Origin: Gordonia alkaliphila
GTDB taxonomy: Bacteria; Actinomycetota; Actinomycetes; Mycobacteriales; Mycobacteriaceae
Direction of reading: 5' to 3'
Assembly (NCBI RefSeq): GCF_023017165.1
Contig: NZ_JALKBW010000001.1
Span: 3,038,001 to 3,102,000, forward strand
Length of the DNA: 64,000 nucleotides
Translations under genes and position numbers: made by a program
Shown here: positions 44,885-56,880 of the stretch, one piece after another
Numbering within the stretch: position 1 is the first letter of the stretch
Layout of the letters: the number at the start of each line of letters is the position of its first letter
The notes under the pieces: model-generated
What the model was told of the DNA's origin: nothing
The model's input: the letters and a program-made list of their open reading frames with translations, nothing else
Database searches by the model: none

Positions 44885-46279
44885 ATGACCGACCCCGAAC
44901 CCGGACTGTTCGCCGCCCCCGGCGACGACGCACCGGCGCCCGCCGCCGCGCCGCACCCGGGTTCGGCGGTCCCGCCGCTCGCGGTGCGCATGCGACCGCG
45001 GACGCTCGACGAGATCGTCGGGCAGCAGCATCTGCTCGGTGAACGGTCGCCGCTGCGCCGCCTGATCGAAGGGTCCGGCGCGTCGTCGGTCCTGCTGTAC
45101 GGCCCGCCCGGCACCGGTAAGACCACCATGGCGTCGATGATCAGCGGTGCCACCGGCGGGCGCTTCGAGTCGCTGTCGGCACTGTCGGCGGGAGTCAAAG
45201 AAGTACGCGCGGTGATCGACCTCGCGCGCCGCCGCCTCGCTCAGGGCCAGCAGACGGTGCTGTTCATCGACGAAGTCCACCGGTTCTCCAAGACCCAGCA
45301 GGACGCGCTGCTCGACGCCGTGGAGAACCGGATCGTGCTGCTGGTCGCGGCCACTACGGAGAATCCGTCGTTCTCGGTGGTGGCGCCCCTGCTGTCCCGG
45401 TCGTTGGTACTGCAGCTGCGGCCCCTCGAAGACGACGACATCGCCACGGTGCTGCAGCGGGCGATCGACGATCCGCGCGGCCTCGGCGGCGCGGTGGCGT
45501 TGTCGGACGAGGCACGCGACCATCTCGTCTCGATCGCCGGCGGCGATGCCCGGCGCGCGTTGACGGCGCTGGAGGCCAGCGCCGACGGTGTGCTGCGCGG
45601 CGAGGAGTCCGACGAGTCCGACACGGCGCCGCGGGAGATCGCGGTGGCCGACGTCGAGGCCGCGGTGGACCGCGCCGCGGTGCGCTACGACCGCGACGGC
45701 GACCAGCACTACGACGTGATCAGCGGCTTCATCAAGTCCATCCGCGGTTCCGACGTCGACGCCGCCCTGCACTACCTGGCGCGGATGATCACCGCGGGGG
45801 AGGACCCGCGCTTCATCGCCCGCCGCCTGATGATCCACGCGAGCGAAGACATCGGCATGGCCGATCCGACGGCATTGCAGACCGCGGTCGCCGCCGCGCA
45901 GGTGGTGGCGCTGGTCGGCATGCCGGAGGCGCGGCTGGCCCTGGCGCAGGCCACCATTCATCTCGCGACGGCCCCGAAGTCGCCGGGCGTGGTGGCGGCG
46001 CTCGGGGCGGCGATGAGCGATGTCAGCAGCGGCCGCATCGGTCTGGTGCCGCCGCACCTGCGCGACGGCCACTACAGCGGCGCCGAGGCGATGGGCAGCG
46101 GCGTCGGCTACAAGTACGCGCACGATTACCCGGGCGGCGTCGTCGCCCAGCAGTATCCGCCCGATCCGCTGGTCGGCCGCGACTATTACGCGCCCACCGA
46201 ACACGGCTTCGAGCGGGAACTCGGTCCGCGCGTGGGTCGCCTCCGGGCCATCGTGCGCGGGTTGACCGGTCGCCGGTAG
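44885..46279 (+). CDS. rarA: Replication-associated recombination protein RarA (AAA+ ATPase)
   Basis: ATPase of the clamp-loader-like RarA/MgsA/WRNIP1 family, acting at stalled forks. The 464-residue product has a Pro/Ala-rich N-terminus, Walker [11 protein letters not shown], Walker [10 protein letters not shown], sensor [10 protein letters not shown], arginine finger in [10 protein letters not shown], and the family-specific C-terminal tetramerisation part ([40 protein letters not shown]). ATG at 44885. Confidence 0.94.
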   Translation: MTDPEPGLFAAPGDDAPAPAAAPHPGSAVPPLAVRMRPRTLDEIVGQQHLLGERSPLRRLIEGSGASSVLLYGPPGTGKTTMASMISGATGGRFESLSALSAGVKEVRAVIDLARRRLAQGQQTVLFIDEVHRFSKTQQDALLDAVENRIVLLVAATTENPSFSVVAPLLSRSLVLQLRPLEDDDIATVLQRAIDDPRGLGGAVALSDEARDHLVSIAGGDARRALTALEASADGVLRGEESDESDTAPREIAVADVEAAVDRAAVRYDRDGDQHYDVISGFIKSIRGSDVDAALHYLARMITAGEDPRFIARRLMIHASEDIGMADPTALQTAVAAAQVVALVGMPEARLALAQATIHLATAPKSPGVVAALGAAMSDVSSGRIGLVPPHLRDGHYSGAEAMGSGVGYKYAHDYPGGVVAQQYPPDPLVGRDYYAPTEHGFERELGPRVGRLRAIVRGLTGRR

Positions 46280-46328
46280 ACTGACGGGCTGACTACCCGC
46301 GATTGTTGAGCGAAGGACATTCAGCCCA

Positions 46329-48995
46329 GTGCAGACGCATGAAATCCGGAAACGCTTCCTGGATCACTTCATCCGGGCCGGACACACCGAGGTGCCCAGC
46401 GCCCCCTTGATTCTGGACGATCCGAACCTGCTGTTCGTCAATGCCGGCATGGTGCCCTTCAAGCCGTACTTCCTGGGGGACCAGACGCCGCCCTTCCCGC
46501 GCGCCACCAGCGTGCAGAAGTGCGTGCGCACCCTCGACATCGAGGAGGTGGGCGTCACCACGCGTCACAACACCTTCTTCCAGATGGCAGGCAACTTCGC
46601 CTTCGGCGACTACTTCAAGCGCGAGGCCATCGAGTTCGCGTGGTCGCTGCTGACCGATCCGGTGGAGCAGGGCGGCTACGGCATGGACCCGGAGCGCCTG
46701 TGGCCCACGGTCTACGTCGACGACGACGAGGCCGAAGGCATCTGGCGCGACGTGATCGGCGTGCCCGCCGAGCGCATTCAGCGTCGGGGGATGGCCGACA
46801 ACTTCTGGTCGATGGGCGTGCCCGGACCGTGCGGTCCGTGCTCGGAGATCTTTTACGACCGCGGCCCCGAATACGGTGTCGAAGGCGGCCCGGAGGCCGA
46901 CGAGGATCGCTACATCGAGATCTGGAACCTCGTGTTCATGCAGGACGAACGCGGCGAGGGCACCAGCAAGGACGATTACGAGATCCTCGGCCCGCTGCCG
47001 AAGAAGAACATCGACACCGGCATGGGCATCGAGCGTGTCGCCTGCCTGCTGCAGGGTGTCGACAACGTCTACGAGACCGATCTGCTCAAGCCGGTCATCG
47101 ACCTCGCCTCCGCGCTCAGCGGCCGCGTCTACGGCGCAGGCAACGCCGAAGACGACGTGCGTTTCCGCGTCATCGCCGACCACTCGCGCACCGCCGTGAT
47201 GCTGATCGGTGACGGCGTGATCCCGGGCAACGACGGTCGCGGCTACGTGCTGCGCCGCCTGCTGCGTCGCGTGGTCCGCTCGATGCGACTGCTCGGTGCC
47301 ACCGCACCCACGATGGCCGCCATCGTGGAGAAGGTCATCGAGAACATGAGCCCGGCGTACCCGGAGCTCGCCGAGCAGCACGACCACATCCTGACCGTCG
47401 CCGTCGCCGAGGAGACCTCGTTCGGCCGCACCCTGGCCTCGGGTTCGGTGTTGTTCGCCGAGGCCGCTAGCGCCACCAAGGCCGCCGGCCGGGAGCGGAT
47501 CAGCGGCGACGACGCCTTCACCCTGCACGACACCTACGGTTTCCCGATCGACCTGACCCTGGAGATGGCCGCCGAGGCCGGTCTGCAGGTGGACCGCGAA
47601 GGCTTCACCGAGCTGATGGCCGAGCAGCGTCGACGCGCCAAGGCCGACGCCGCGGCCCGCAAGTCCGGACACGCCGACCTGTCGGCCTACCGCGACTTCC
47701 TCGATCGCGGCCCCACCGAGTTCACCGGCTTCACCGAACTGGTCAGCAACGCTCGCGTCCTCGGCATGGTCGCCGACGGCGAGCGCGTGCTGGCGGCCAC
47801 CCCGGGCACCGAGGTGGAACTGGTGCTGGACCGGACGCCGCTGTACGCCGAATCCGGCGGCCAGACCGCCGACATCGGCACCATCACCACCACCGGCGGC
47901 GCGCGCCTGGCCGTCAAGGACGTGCAGAAGCTCAACAAGCAGGTCTGGCTGCATCGCGGTGTGGTGGAGGCCGGCGAGATCGTCGAGGGCGACGAGGTGT
48001 TGGCCTCGGTGGACTCCGGCTGGCGGCACGGGGCCACCCAGGGCCACTCGGGCACCCATCTGGTGCACGCCGCGCTGCGGCAGGTCCTCGGACCCACCGC
48101 CACCCAGGCCGGTTCGTTGAACCGTCCCGGCTACCTGCGCTTCGACTTCCACGCCTCGTCGCCGCTGAGCGATGACCAGCGCGCGCAGATCGAGCAGATC
48201 AGCAACGAGGCCGTCGCGGCCAACTACACGGTCAACACCTTCGAGACCGACCTGGCCAAGGCCAAGGAGATGGGCGCGCTGGCGCTGTTCGGCGAGAACT
48301 ACGGCGACGACGTGCGTGTCGTGGAGATCGGCGGACCGTTCTCGATGGAGCTGTGCGGCGGCACCCACGTCGGCACCTCCGCCCAGATCGGCCCGGTCAC
48401 GGTGATCGGCGAAGGGTCGGTGGGCTCCGGTGTGCGCCGCGTCGAGGCCTACGTCGGCATGGATTCGCTGCGCTACCTGTCCAAGGAGCGGGCCCTGATG
48501 GCCGGTCTGTCGGCGTCGCTGAAGGTGCCGTCCGAGCAGGTGCCCGACCGCGTCGAGCAGCTCGTCACGCGTCTCAAGGAGGCGGAGAAGGCGCTCGACG
48601 CCGTCCGTGCCGAGCAGGCCCGCGCGGCCGTCGGCAGCCTGATCGACGACGCCGAGTCCGTCGGCGGCACCCTCGTGGTGGCCGGCCGGGTGGGCGACGG
48701 CGTGGACGCGAACGGTCTGCGGACCCTCGTCACCGAACTGCGCGGCAAGGTGGCCGACCGGGATGCCGTGGTGGCCCTGTTCGCCGTCGACGGCGCCAAG
48801 GTCCCGTTCGTGGTGGCGACCACCGCGGCCGCCCGCGACCGCGGTCTCAAGGCCGGTGCCCTGGTGGGCGAGGTGGCGCCGCTGGTGTCCGGTCGAGGGG
48901 GCGGCAAGCCGGACCTGGCCCAGGGTTCGGGCAGCGATGCCGCAGGCATCGATGCCGCGCTGCGGCGGATTCGCGACATCATCGGGGAGCAGTGA
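46329..48995 (+). CDS. alaS: Alanine-tRNA ligase
   Basis: Class II synthetase with editing. The 888-residue product has the aminoacylation core ([47 protein letters not shown]), the editing domain with [12 protein letters not shown] and the CGGTHVG zinc site, and a C-terminal oligomerisation/C-Ala domain ending [12 protein letters not shown]. The first editing motif reads HSGTH rather than the usual HTATH/HSxTH, still HxxxH. GTG start. It overlaps ruvX by four bases. Confidence 0.97.
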   Translation: MQTHEIRKRFLDHFIRAGHTEVPSAPLILDDPNLLFVNAGMVPFKPYFLGDQTPPFPRATSVQKCVRTLDIEEVGVTTRHNTFFQMAGNFAFGDYFKREAIEFAWSLLTDPVEQGGYGMDPERLWPTVYVDDDEAEGIWRDVIGVPAERIQRRGMADNFWSMGVPGPCGPCSEIFYDRGPEYGVEGGPEADEDRYIEIWNLVFMQDERGEGTSKDDYEILGPLPKKNIDTGMGIERVACLLQGVDNVYETDLLKPVIDLASALSGRVYGAGNAEDDVRFRVIADHSRTAVMLIGDGVIPGNDGRGYVLRRLLRRVVRSMRLLGATAPTMAAIVEKVIENMSPAYPELAEQHDHILTVAVAEETSFGRTLASGSVLFAEAASATKAAGRERISGDDAFTLHDTYGFPIDLTLEMAAEAGLQVDREGFTELMAEQRRRAKADAAARKSGHADLSAYRDFLDRGPTEFTGFTELVSNARVLGMVADGERVLAATPGTEVELVLDRTPLYAESGGQTADIGTITTTGGARLAVKDVQKLNKQVWLHRGVVEAGEIVEGDEVLASVDSGWRHGATQGHSGTHLVHAALRQVLGPTATQAGSLNRPGYLRFDFHASSPLSDDQRAQIEQISNEAVAANYTVNTFETDLAKAKEMGALALFGENYGDDVRVVEIGGPFSMELCGGTHVGTSAQIGPVTVIGEGSVGSGVRRVEAYVGMDSLRYLSKERALMAGLSASLKVPSEQVPDRVEQLVTRLKEAEKALDAVRAEQARAAVGSLIDDAESVGGTLVVAGRVGDGVDANGLRTLVTELRGKVADRDAVVALFAVDGAKVPFVVATTAAARDRGLKAGALVGEVAPLVSGRGGGKPDLAQGSGSDAAGIDAALRRIRDIIGEQ

Positions 48996-49444
48996 TCGCC
49001 CCGCGCGGTCGGCGCCTGGCGATCGACGTCGGCAGCGTGCGGGTCGGGGTCGCCACGTGCGACCCGGACGGCATCCTGGCGACGCCGGTGGAGACGGTGC
49101 AGCGCACGCCCGACGACGCCGATGTGCGGCGGGTCGCGGCGCTGGCGGCCGAGTACGAAGTGATCGAGGTGATCGTCGGTCTGCCGCGCACGCTGCGCAA
49201 CACCGACGGTCCGGCCGTGGAGGCCGCCCGCGACTTCGGGGACCAGGTGGCCGCGGCCGTCGCCCCGGTGCCGGTGCTGTACCACGACGAACGCCTCACG
49301 ACGGTGACCGCGGCCGGTGCGCTGCGGGCCAGCGGACGGAAGGGTAAAGCCGCGCGCGCCGTGATCGATCAGGCCGCCGCGGTGGCTATCCTTCAGGGAT
49401 GGCTGGATGCCCGACGCAACCAAGGACGGGACGCAAGTGACTGA
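48992..49444 (+). CDS. ruvX: Putative pre-16S rRNA nuclease / RNase H-fold protein YqgF
   Basis: A 150-residue RNase-H-like protein. [19 protein letters not shown] carries the first Asp, [16 protein letters not shown] the Gly-Leu-Pro signature, and [10 protein letters not shown] the Glu; a C-terminal Asp region [13 protein letters not shown] completes the site. E. coli YqgF is implicated in 16S rRNA end processing; the mycobacterial homologue has been studied as RuvX. GTG start overlaps alaS, and its last eight bases overlap the mltG start. Confidence 0.9.
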   Translation: MIAPRGRRLAIDVGSVRVGVATCDPDGILATPVETVQRTPDDADVRRVAALAAEYEVIEVIVGLPRTLRNTDGPAVEAARDFGDQVAAAVAPVPVLYHDERLTTVTAAGALRASGRKGKAARAVIDQAAAVAILQGWLDARRNQGRDASD

Positions 49445-51235
49445 CGAGAACGGCCCGGAACGCCCGATTCCGGGGCATCGCGCTGAGCCGCCCACGCGGC
49501 ATCGGCGTCGTCGTGCCCCGGGTGATCCGACGACGACGGGCAGTATCCCGATCGTGCGGACGCCGTCGGATATGCCCGACCCGACGGTGGACTACCGACG
49601 GCCCGAGCGGTCGCCCAACCCGTATCTGGAGATCCGCTACTCGCAGACCGAGTTGCCGCAGATGCAGTTCGGCTCGACGTTCACCGAGCCCCCCGCGGCT
49701 CCGACGAAACCGGCCGCACCGCGGACTCCGGTGACCCCGGCCGCGCCGTCGGCGGCTCCGGCTCCCACACCACCGCCCGCGGCACCGCCGCAGCGTCCGG
49801 TCGCCGCGGCACCGCCGCCTGCTTCCACGGCCCCGCCTACGGCGCCGGTTTCCACGGCCCGCAGGCAGCGCCCACCTTCGACATTCTCGACGAGGTCGCG
49901 ACGGCGCCCGCCGCGGCTGCCCCGCCGACCGTTCGTCCCGTCCCGCTCGCTGCCGAACCGATCGTGCCCGAGCCCGCCGTGCTCGAGCCGCTGGCCGCCG
50001 AGCCGCCGGCCGCGGAGCCGGCCGCGCCCGCGCCGCCGATCGAGCCGCCGGACAACCCGGATTGGCTCGACGACGCGGAGCCGGGCCCCGGTATGCCCGC
50101 GCGGCGCAAGCGCGGTCGGATGATCTTCGCCATGGTGGCCGTTCTCGTGCTGCTGGTGTCGGTGGGCCTGGTCGGCATGCGCCAGCTCGGCGTCTTCGAC
50201 TCGCGCAAGGACTTCGACTCCACCACCGGCGGTGCCATGGTGCTGGTGGCGGTCCCCGAGGATGCCTCCCTGCGCGAATTCGGGCGGTTGCTCACCGACG
50301 CGGGCGTGGTCGGCAGTCAGCGGGCCTTCGTCGACGCCGCCGGGAACCAGGCGCTGTCGGCGGGCTACTACGAACTTCCGACCGGTATCTCGGCCACGAC
50401 CGCGGTCGATCGGATCGCCGGCGGCGAGAGCCGCGTGGGACGCGTCGTGATCCCCGAGGGCCTGCAGCTCGACTCCAAGACCGGTGTCGACGGCAAGGTG
50501 ACCCCCGGCATCTTCCAGATGCTCGCCGATGCCACGTCGCTCGAGGCCGACGGACGCACGTACGGCGTCACCGTCGAGCAGTTGCAGACGGCGGCGGCGC
50601 AGTCGTCGGCGGCCGAACTGGGCGTGCCCGAGTGGGCGACGTCGGCGCTGACCAAGCTCGACGGCGATCACCGCCGGATCGAGGGGCTGATCGCGTCCGG
50701 AGCGTGGGAGGACGTCGATCCCCGGTTGGACGCGAAGGAACTGCTGAATTCGCTCATCACGCGCAGTGCCACCCGGTTCGAGACGTGGGGGCTGCTCAGC
50801 GCCAACGATTCGGGCCTGTTGCCGTACGACACGCTGGTGGTGGCCTCCATCGTCGAACGTGAAGTGAGCCAGCCCGACGACTACGCCAAGGTGGCGCGGG
50901 TGATCCTCAACCGTCTGGACAAGGGCCAGAAGCTGGAGATGGATTCCACAGCCAACTACACGGCCGCCATCACCAACATCGATGTCTTCGGTGAGGCCTA
51001 CACCTCGAAGACTGAGTGGAACACCTACCAGCGGGAAGGTCTGCCGGTGACGCCGATCGGCGCGGTCGGCGAGCGTGCGTTGGCCGCGGTGGAGAATCCG
51101 TCCGAGGGGAATTGGCTGTACTTCGTGACCGTGGACAAGCAGGGCACCACGCTGTTCGCGCAGAGCTACGAGCGGCACAAGAAGAACCGCGACGTGGCCT
51201 GCAAGAACAAGTTCATCACCACCGGCTGCAGCTGA
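49437..51235 (+). CDS. mltG: Endolytic murein transglycosylase MltG with an apparent frameshift
   Basis: Cuts nascent glycan strands at the membrane. The GTG at 49437 opens a Pro/Ala-rich cytoplasmic tail ([14 protein letters not shown]...). Near 49857 the frame turns into Arg/Pro noise and would stop at 50123, while the adjacent frame gives [12 protein letters not shown] and continues into the MltG body: a membrane segment ([20 protein letters not shown]), the LysM-like part, and the YceG domain with the catalytic Glu in [14 protein letters not shown]. Adding one C to the CCC at 49858-49860 restores a single frame of about 599 residues. The enzymatic part may also start at the internal GTG 49964. 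The stop overlaps the aroE ATG. Confidence 0.85.
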
Positions 51236-52050
51236 TGACGGCGCGTAAGGCGGCGGTGCTCGGATCGCCGGTGCGGCATTCGCGTTCGCCCGATCTGCAC
51301 CGGGCGGCGTACGCCGCGCTCGGTCTGGACGGCTGGACGTACGACCGGCTGGAGACCACCGCCGAGGAACTGCCCGAGCGGGTCGCCGCGGCGGGACCGG
51401 AATGGGTCGGCTTCTCGGTGACCATGCCGGGCAAGCTGGCCGCGCTGGAGGTGGCCGACGAGGTCACCGAGCGGGCCGCGTTGATCGGCTCAGCTAACAC
51501 CCTGGTGCGTCTGCCGGACGGCCGGTGGCGCGCCGATTGCACCGATGTCGACGGGATGACGGGCGCCCTGCGGGAAGCGGCGGTGCCCGCCGACGCGGAC
51601 CGCGCCGTGGTGATCGGTGCCGGCGGCACGTCGCTGCCGACCATTGCCGCGCTCGCCGACTGGGGCGTGCACGAGGTGACGATCTCCGCGCGCAGCGCGG
51701 CACGGGCGTCCGGAGCGGTGGATCTGGCGCATCGGCTGGGGCTGGCCTGCACCGTGGTCGGTTTCGAGGACGGTCCGCCGTTGGCGTCCGCGGCGGCCGA
51801 CGCCGACGTGGTGATCTCCACGGTTCCGGCCACCGCGACGGCCCCGGTGCTCGCGTCGCTGCGGGCCTCCCGTCGCCTGATCGACGTGATCTACGATCCG
51901 TGGCCCACACCGCTGGCGAGCGCGGTGAACGAGGCCGGCGGCATCGTCGTGGGCGGCCTCGTCATGCTGCTGAACCAGGCGTACAGCCAGGTGGAGCAGT
52001 TCACCGGGCGGCCGGCACCGCGCGCGGCGATGGCGACCGCGCTGACCTGA
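51235..52050 (+). CDS. aroE: Shikimate dehydrogenase
   Basis: Reduces 3-dehydroshikimate to shikimate with NADPH. The 271-residue product has LGSPVRHSRSPDLHRAAY (substrate Ser/Ser site), GFSVTMPGK with the catalytic Lys, the ADCTDVDGM Asp, VIGAGGTSLPTIAAL (nucleotide loop) and GLVMLLNQAYSQ with the substrate Gln. ATG shares one base with the mltG stop. The rest of the shikimate genes (aroC, aroK, aroB) lie 1.3 kb further, after two unrelated genes. Confidence 0.94.
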   Translation: MTARKAAVLGSPVRHSRSPDLHRAAYAALGLDGWTYDRLETTAEELPERVAAAGPEWVGFSVTMPGKLAALEVADEVTERAALIGSANTLVRLPDGRWRADCTDVDGMTGALREAAVPADADRAVVIGAGGTSLPTIAALADWGVHEVTISARSAARASGAVDLAHRLGLACTVVGFEDGPPLASAAADADVVISTVPATATAPVLASLRASRRLIDVIYDPWPTPLASAVNEAGGIVVGGLVMLLNQAYSQVEQFTGRPAPRAAMATALT

Positions 52051-52139
52051 CGTCCCGCCTGTGGACAGCCCGCGCCTGGCGGGCGAGCCTGTGGACGGCC
52101 GCGGGGGCGTCGTCGGCTCGGGCGGCCACGCTGAGGGGC

Positions 52140-52529
52140 ATGGGGTGGTTCGTCGCGGGATACCTGGTGGTGTTGGCGGTGATCGACGCGCGGACCGGGC
52201 GCATCCGGAATGTGCTGAGCGTGCCGCTGCTGGGCGCGTCGGTGCTGCTGATCCTGGCCGAGCCGTCGGCGGGTGCGGCTGCGGTGGCGGCCGCCGTGCC
52301 CTATCTGATCGGGTTCTTCGGTCGCGGCTGCGGCGGGGGAGACGTGAAGCTGGCGGTCGGCTGCGGCGCCCTGCTCGGCAACCCGCTGACCGCGCTGCTG
52401 GCGGTGGCCGGGGCCGGAGCGTTGACTGCGGCGGCGTGCCTGGCCACGGGCCGGTCGGCGGTCCCGCACGGTCCGGCCCTCGTCCTGGCGACGGTGATGC
52501 TGTGGCTGGTGCCGGTCGGTAACTATTGA
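52140..52529 (+). CDS. Minimal A24-family prepilin peptidase
   Basis: A 129-residue membrane protein with about four hydrophobic segments and the two catalytic Asp of type IV prepilin peptidases: VIDARTGRIRN near the start and GCGGGDVKLAVG in the middle. The N-terminal methyltransferase domain is absent, as in the short actinobacterial forms beside aroE/aroC. The ATG at 52140 is the only good start in frame; the frame is open further back to the end of aroE but without a standard start and ribosome site. Target pilins or secretin parts are not in the window. Confidence 0.8.
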   Translation: MGWFVAGYLVVLAVIDARTGRIRNVLSVPLLGASVLLILAEPSAGAAAVAAAVPYLIGFFGRGCGGGDVKLAVGCGALLGNPLTALLAVAGAGALTAAACLATGRSAVPHGPALVLATVMLWLVPVGNY

Positions 52530-52586
52530 GACTCATGAGGTTATTGGGTCTGGAGTTGTAGGAGTGGCTCCCGCTACGGTGAGGGC

Positions 52587-53336
52587 GTGCAGCTGTCTCG
52601 TCGTCGTTTCCTGTCCACCGTCGCCGCCGGGGCCGTCGGCCTCGGCGTCGGCGCGCTCGTGCCCGCGGGGACGGCGCAGGCCGTCGGGTCCTCGGAACTG
52701 CCGCCGTCGCTGCCGCCCGGCACTTCGCTGGGCACCCTGCTCGACTACGCCGTCGGAGTGCCTGATCCGAAAGCGGTCGCGGCTGCCGGGCACGCCGGGG
52801 TGATCCGCTACGTGTCCGATCGTCGGCCCGGTGCCGAGTACATGACCGGCAAGCCACTGCTGGCCGCCGAGGCCTCCGCGATGCGGGCGGCCGGACTCAC
52901 CGTCGTCTCCAACTATCAGTTCGGCAAGGCTGAGACCGCCGACTGGCTCGGCGGCTATCCCGCGGGCCTGCAGCACGGGCGTCGCGGCGCGGCGCTGCAC
53001 ACCGAGGCCGGGGGGCCGGCCGGCGCCCCGATCTACGTCTCGATCGACGACGACCCCAGCTTCAGTCAGTTCGTCACGCGGATCGCGCCGTACCTGCTGG
53101 CGTGGAACTCGGTGATCGGTCCGGCGCGCGTCGGCGTGTACGGCAACGCGCAGGCCATCCAGTGGGCGTCGAACACCGGTTTGGCGCGGTGGTTCTGGCA
53201 GCACGACTGGGGCACGCCCAAGGGCTATCTCCATCCGGCCGCTCACCTGCATCAAATCCCCGGCCAGCGCACCGTCGGCGGCATCAACGTCGACGTCAAC
53301 ACGGTTCTGAAGGCCGACTACGGCCAGTGGCGCTGA
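52587..53336 (+). CDS. Tat-exported DUF1906 glycoside-hydrolase-like protein
   Basis: A 249-residue secreted protein. The N-terminus LSRRRFLSTVAAGAVGLGVG is a twin-arginine signal, with a probable cleavage after GTAQA (about residue 32). The mature part has GTLLDYAVGVPDPKAV, VIRYVSDRRPGAEYMTGKPL, APIYVSIDDDPS and FWQHDW, the (beta/alpha)8 layout of DUF1906; the Asp residues could form a glycosidase site. The mycobacterial homologue Rv2525c is a known Tat substrate of unknown activity linked to cell wall properties. GTG start at 52587 after an AT-richer 58 bp leader that may hold its promoter. Confidence 0.88.
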   Translation: MQLSRRRFLSTVAAGAVGLGVGALVPAGTAQAVGSSELPPSLPPGTSLGTLLDYAVGVPDPKAVAAAGHAGVIRYVSDRRPGAEYMTGKPLLAAEASAMRAAGLTVVSNYQFGKAETADWLGGYPAGLQHGRRGAALHTEAGGPAGAPIYVSIDDDPSFSQFVTRIAPYLLAWNSVIGPARVGVYGNAQAIQWASNTGLARWFWQHDWGTPKGYLHPAAHLHQIPGQRTVGGINVDVNTVLKADYGQWR

Positions 53337-53380
53337 GCCGCTGACGCACCGCCGCCGCGCTTCTGGAAGAATCGGTCACT

Positions 53381-54567
53381 GTGCTGCGCTGGACTACTGC
53401 TGGAGAATCCCACGGACCCGCCCTGATCGCGATGATCGAGGGCATGGTGGCCGGGGTCGAGGTCACCTCGTCAGATATCGCCGAACAACTCGCCCGTCGG
53501 CGCCTGGGCTACGGCCGCGGCGCGCGGATGAAGTTCGAGGCCGACAAACTCACCGTCGTCGGCGGCATCCGCCACGGCCTCACCATGGGCAGCCCGATCG
53601 CCATCGAGATCGGCAACTCCGAGTGGCCCAAGTGGGAACAGGTGATGGCGGCCGATCCGGTGGATCCGGCCGAGCTGGAGGGCAGCGCTCGCAATGCGCC
53701 GCTGACCCGCCCGCGCCCGGGCCACGCCGACTACTCGGGCATGCTCAAGTACGACTTCGACGACGCCCGCCAGGTCCTCGAGCGCGCCAGCGCCCGCGAG
53801 ACGGCGGCCCGCGTCGCCGCAGGCACCGTGGCGCGCAACTTCCTGCGCCAGGTGCTCGGTATCGAGGTCCTCTCGCACGTCATCTCCATCGGCGACAGCG
53901 CCGACTACACCGGCCCGGCCCCGCGCTACAGCGATCTGCCGGCGATCGACGACAGCCCGGTCCGCTCCTTCGGCAAGGACGCCGAGGCGTCGATGATCGA
54001 GGAGATCGAAGCCGCCAAGCGCGACGGCGACACCCTCGGCGGCGTGGTGGAGATCATCGCCACCGGTGTGCCGATCGGTCTGGGCTCGCACGTGTCCGGC
54101 GAGACTCGCCTGGACGCCCGCCTGGCCGGCGCCCTGATGGGCATTCAGGCCATCAAGGGCGTCGAGGTGGGCGACGGCTTCACCACCGCCCGCCGCCGCG
54201 GCAGCGCCGCGCACGACGAGATGGTGCCCGGCGCCGACGGCGTGCTGCGGTCCACCAACCGGGCCGGCGGCCTGGAAGGCGGCATGACCAACGGTGAGGA
54301 TCTGCGGGTCCGCATCGCCATGAAGCCGATCTCCACGGTGCCGCGCGCGCTGTCGACGGTGGACATGTCCACCGGCGAACCGGCCAGCGCCATCCACCAG
54401 CGCAGCGACGTGTGCGCCGTGCCGGCCGCCGGCGTCGTCGCCGAGGCGATGGTGGCCCTGGTGCTGGCCCAGGCGGCGCTGGACAAGTTCGGCGGCGACT
54501 CGGCGCGCGAGACCGCCGCCAACCTGCGTTCCTACCGCGACGCGATCGACGCGCGGCCGCCGCGGCC

Positions 54568-54571
<4 letters not shown>
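53381..54571 (+). CDS. aroC: Chorismate synthase
   Basis: FMN-dependent enzyme that converts EPSP to chorismate. The 396-residue product starts [14 protein letters not shown] and has [50 protein letters not shown] and the [18 protein letters not shown] signature. GTG start. It heads aroC-aroK-aroB, each overlapping the next by four bases, so the last shikimate steps and the second step are translated together. Confidence 0.96.
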
Positions 54572-56186
<1,615 letters not shown>

Positions 56187-56197
56187 CCCACGCTCAC

Positions 56198-56265
56198 GTG
56201 TCGCGACCCTGATCGCGGGTCGCTCGCGGAGCCCTCCCGGCGAGGCGGCAGCAGGGTCGCGACAC
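56198..56265. repeat. Long-range inverted repeat after aroB
   Basis: GTGTCGCGACCCTG (56198-56211) and CAGGGTCGCGACAC (56252-56265) are perfect 14-bp arms around a 40-base GC-rich loop with its own partial pairing. It sits between aroB and the terminator and may be an intergenic repeat or part of the termination region. Confidence 0.6.
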
Positions 56266-56281
56266 GGCCGAGCGGGAAGAC

Positions 56282-56322
56282 GGAAACGCCGCGGACTTCG
56301 AGAGGAAGTCCGCGGCGTTTCC
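56282..56322. terminator. Bidirectional terminator after aroB
   Basis: GGAAACGCCGCGGACTTC and GAAGTCCGCGGCGTTTCC form a perfect 18-bp stem with a 5-base loop; the TTT/AAA inside the stem ends give short T runs on both strands. It serves aroB and the convergent membrane-protein gene, whose stop is 12 bases away. Confidence 0.88.
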
Positions 56323-56333
56323 GGCGTAGCTGT

Positions 56334-56837
56334 TCAGGCGTGGGTGTCGACCACGTCGGTCGGCTGGTTGTGCAGCTCGTGCACCGACCAATCCTCGTCG
56401 GGCTCGTTCTTGCGCTGATCGCGACGCACGATCCAGCGGCCCACGCTGACGCCGAAGAAGGCGGGCACGTACACCAGCAGCGTGATGAACGAGGTACCGG
56501 CGATCATCTCGATCCAGAACGAGGCCTGGCCGATGCCGTCGAGCCAGAAGGTGCCCAGCAGCCAGCAGACGAAGCAGGCCACCAGACCGGCGAAGAAACC
56601 GGCCTTGAGCCACCGCATGGTGAGATCGTCGTAGTCGTCGGGGTCCGGATGGGCCCGCGCATCGCGAATGCCGTCGTACCCGCCCCAGATGATCGCGACC
56701 AGGACGACGGCGATGATGGCGATCCACCGTGAGATGGGCGACTGGACGGGCCAGGCGATGATGGCGAAGCCGAGGGCTACTCGGGCGATGATCTGAACGA
56801 TCGACATGACGATGCCGCGCAGAAGCCAGGATTGCAT
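56334..56837 (-). CDS. Small four-helix membrane protein (B-4DMT/Rv2536-like)
   Basis: A 167-residue protein with about four membrane segments. It starts MQSWLLRGIVMSIVQIIARVALGF; WRYL-like WGGYDGIRDARAHPDPDDYDDLTMRWLKAG forms the loop after segment two, and the C-terminus is hydrophilic and acidic (NEPDEDWSVHEL). It resembles the conserved mycobacterial protein next to pepQ (Rv2536), which annotation pipelines call a B-4DMT family transporter; no transport has been shown to my knowledge. It is divergent from pepQ across 43 bp. Confidence 0.72.
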   Translation of the reverse strand: MQSWLLRGIVMSIVQIIARVALGFAIIAWPVQSPISRWIAIIAVVLVAIIWGGYDGIRDARAHPDPDDYDDLTMRWLKAGFFAGLVACFVCWLLGTFWLDGIGQASFWIEMIAGTSFITLLVYVPAFFGVSVGRWIVRRDQRKNEPDEDWSVHELHNQPTDVVDTHA

Positions 56838-56880
56838 GGGGTCAACATACCGGCCTGAGATGTGTACAACAATCTCCGGT

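Noticed and set aside
46293-48368. Minus-strand frame of 691 codons opposite alaS
   Set aside because: Antisense of alaS with no motifs or start signal.
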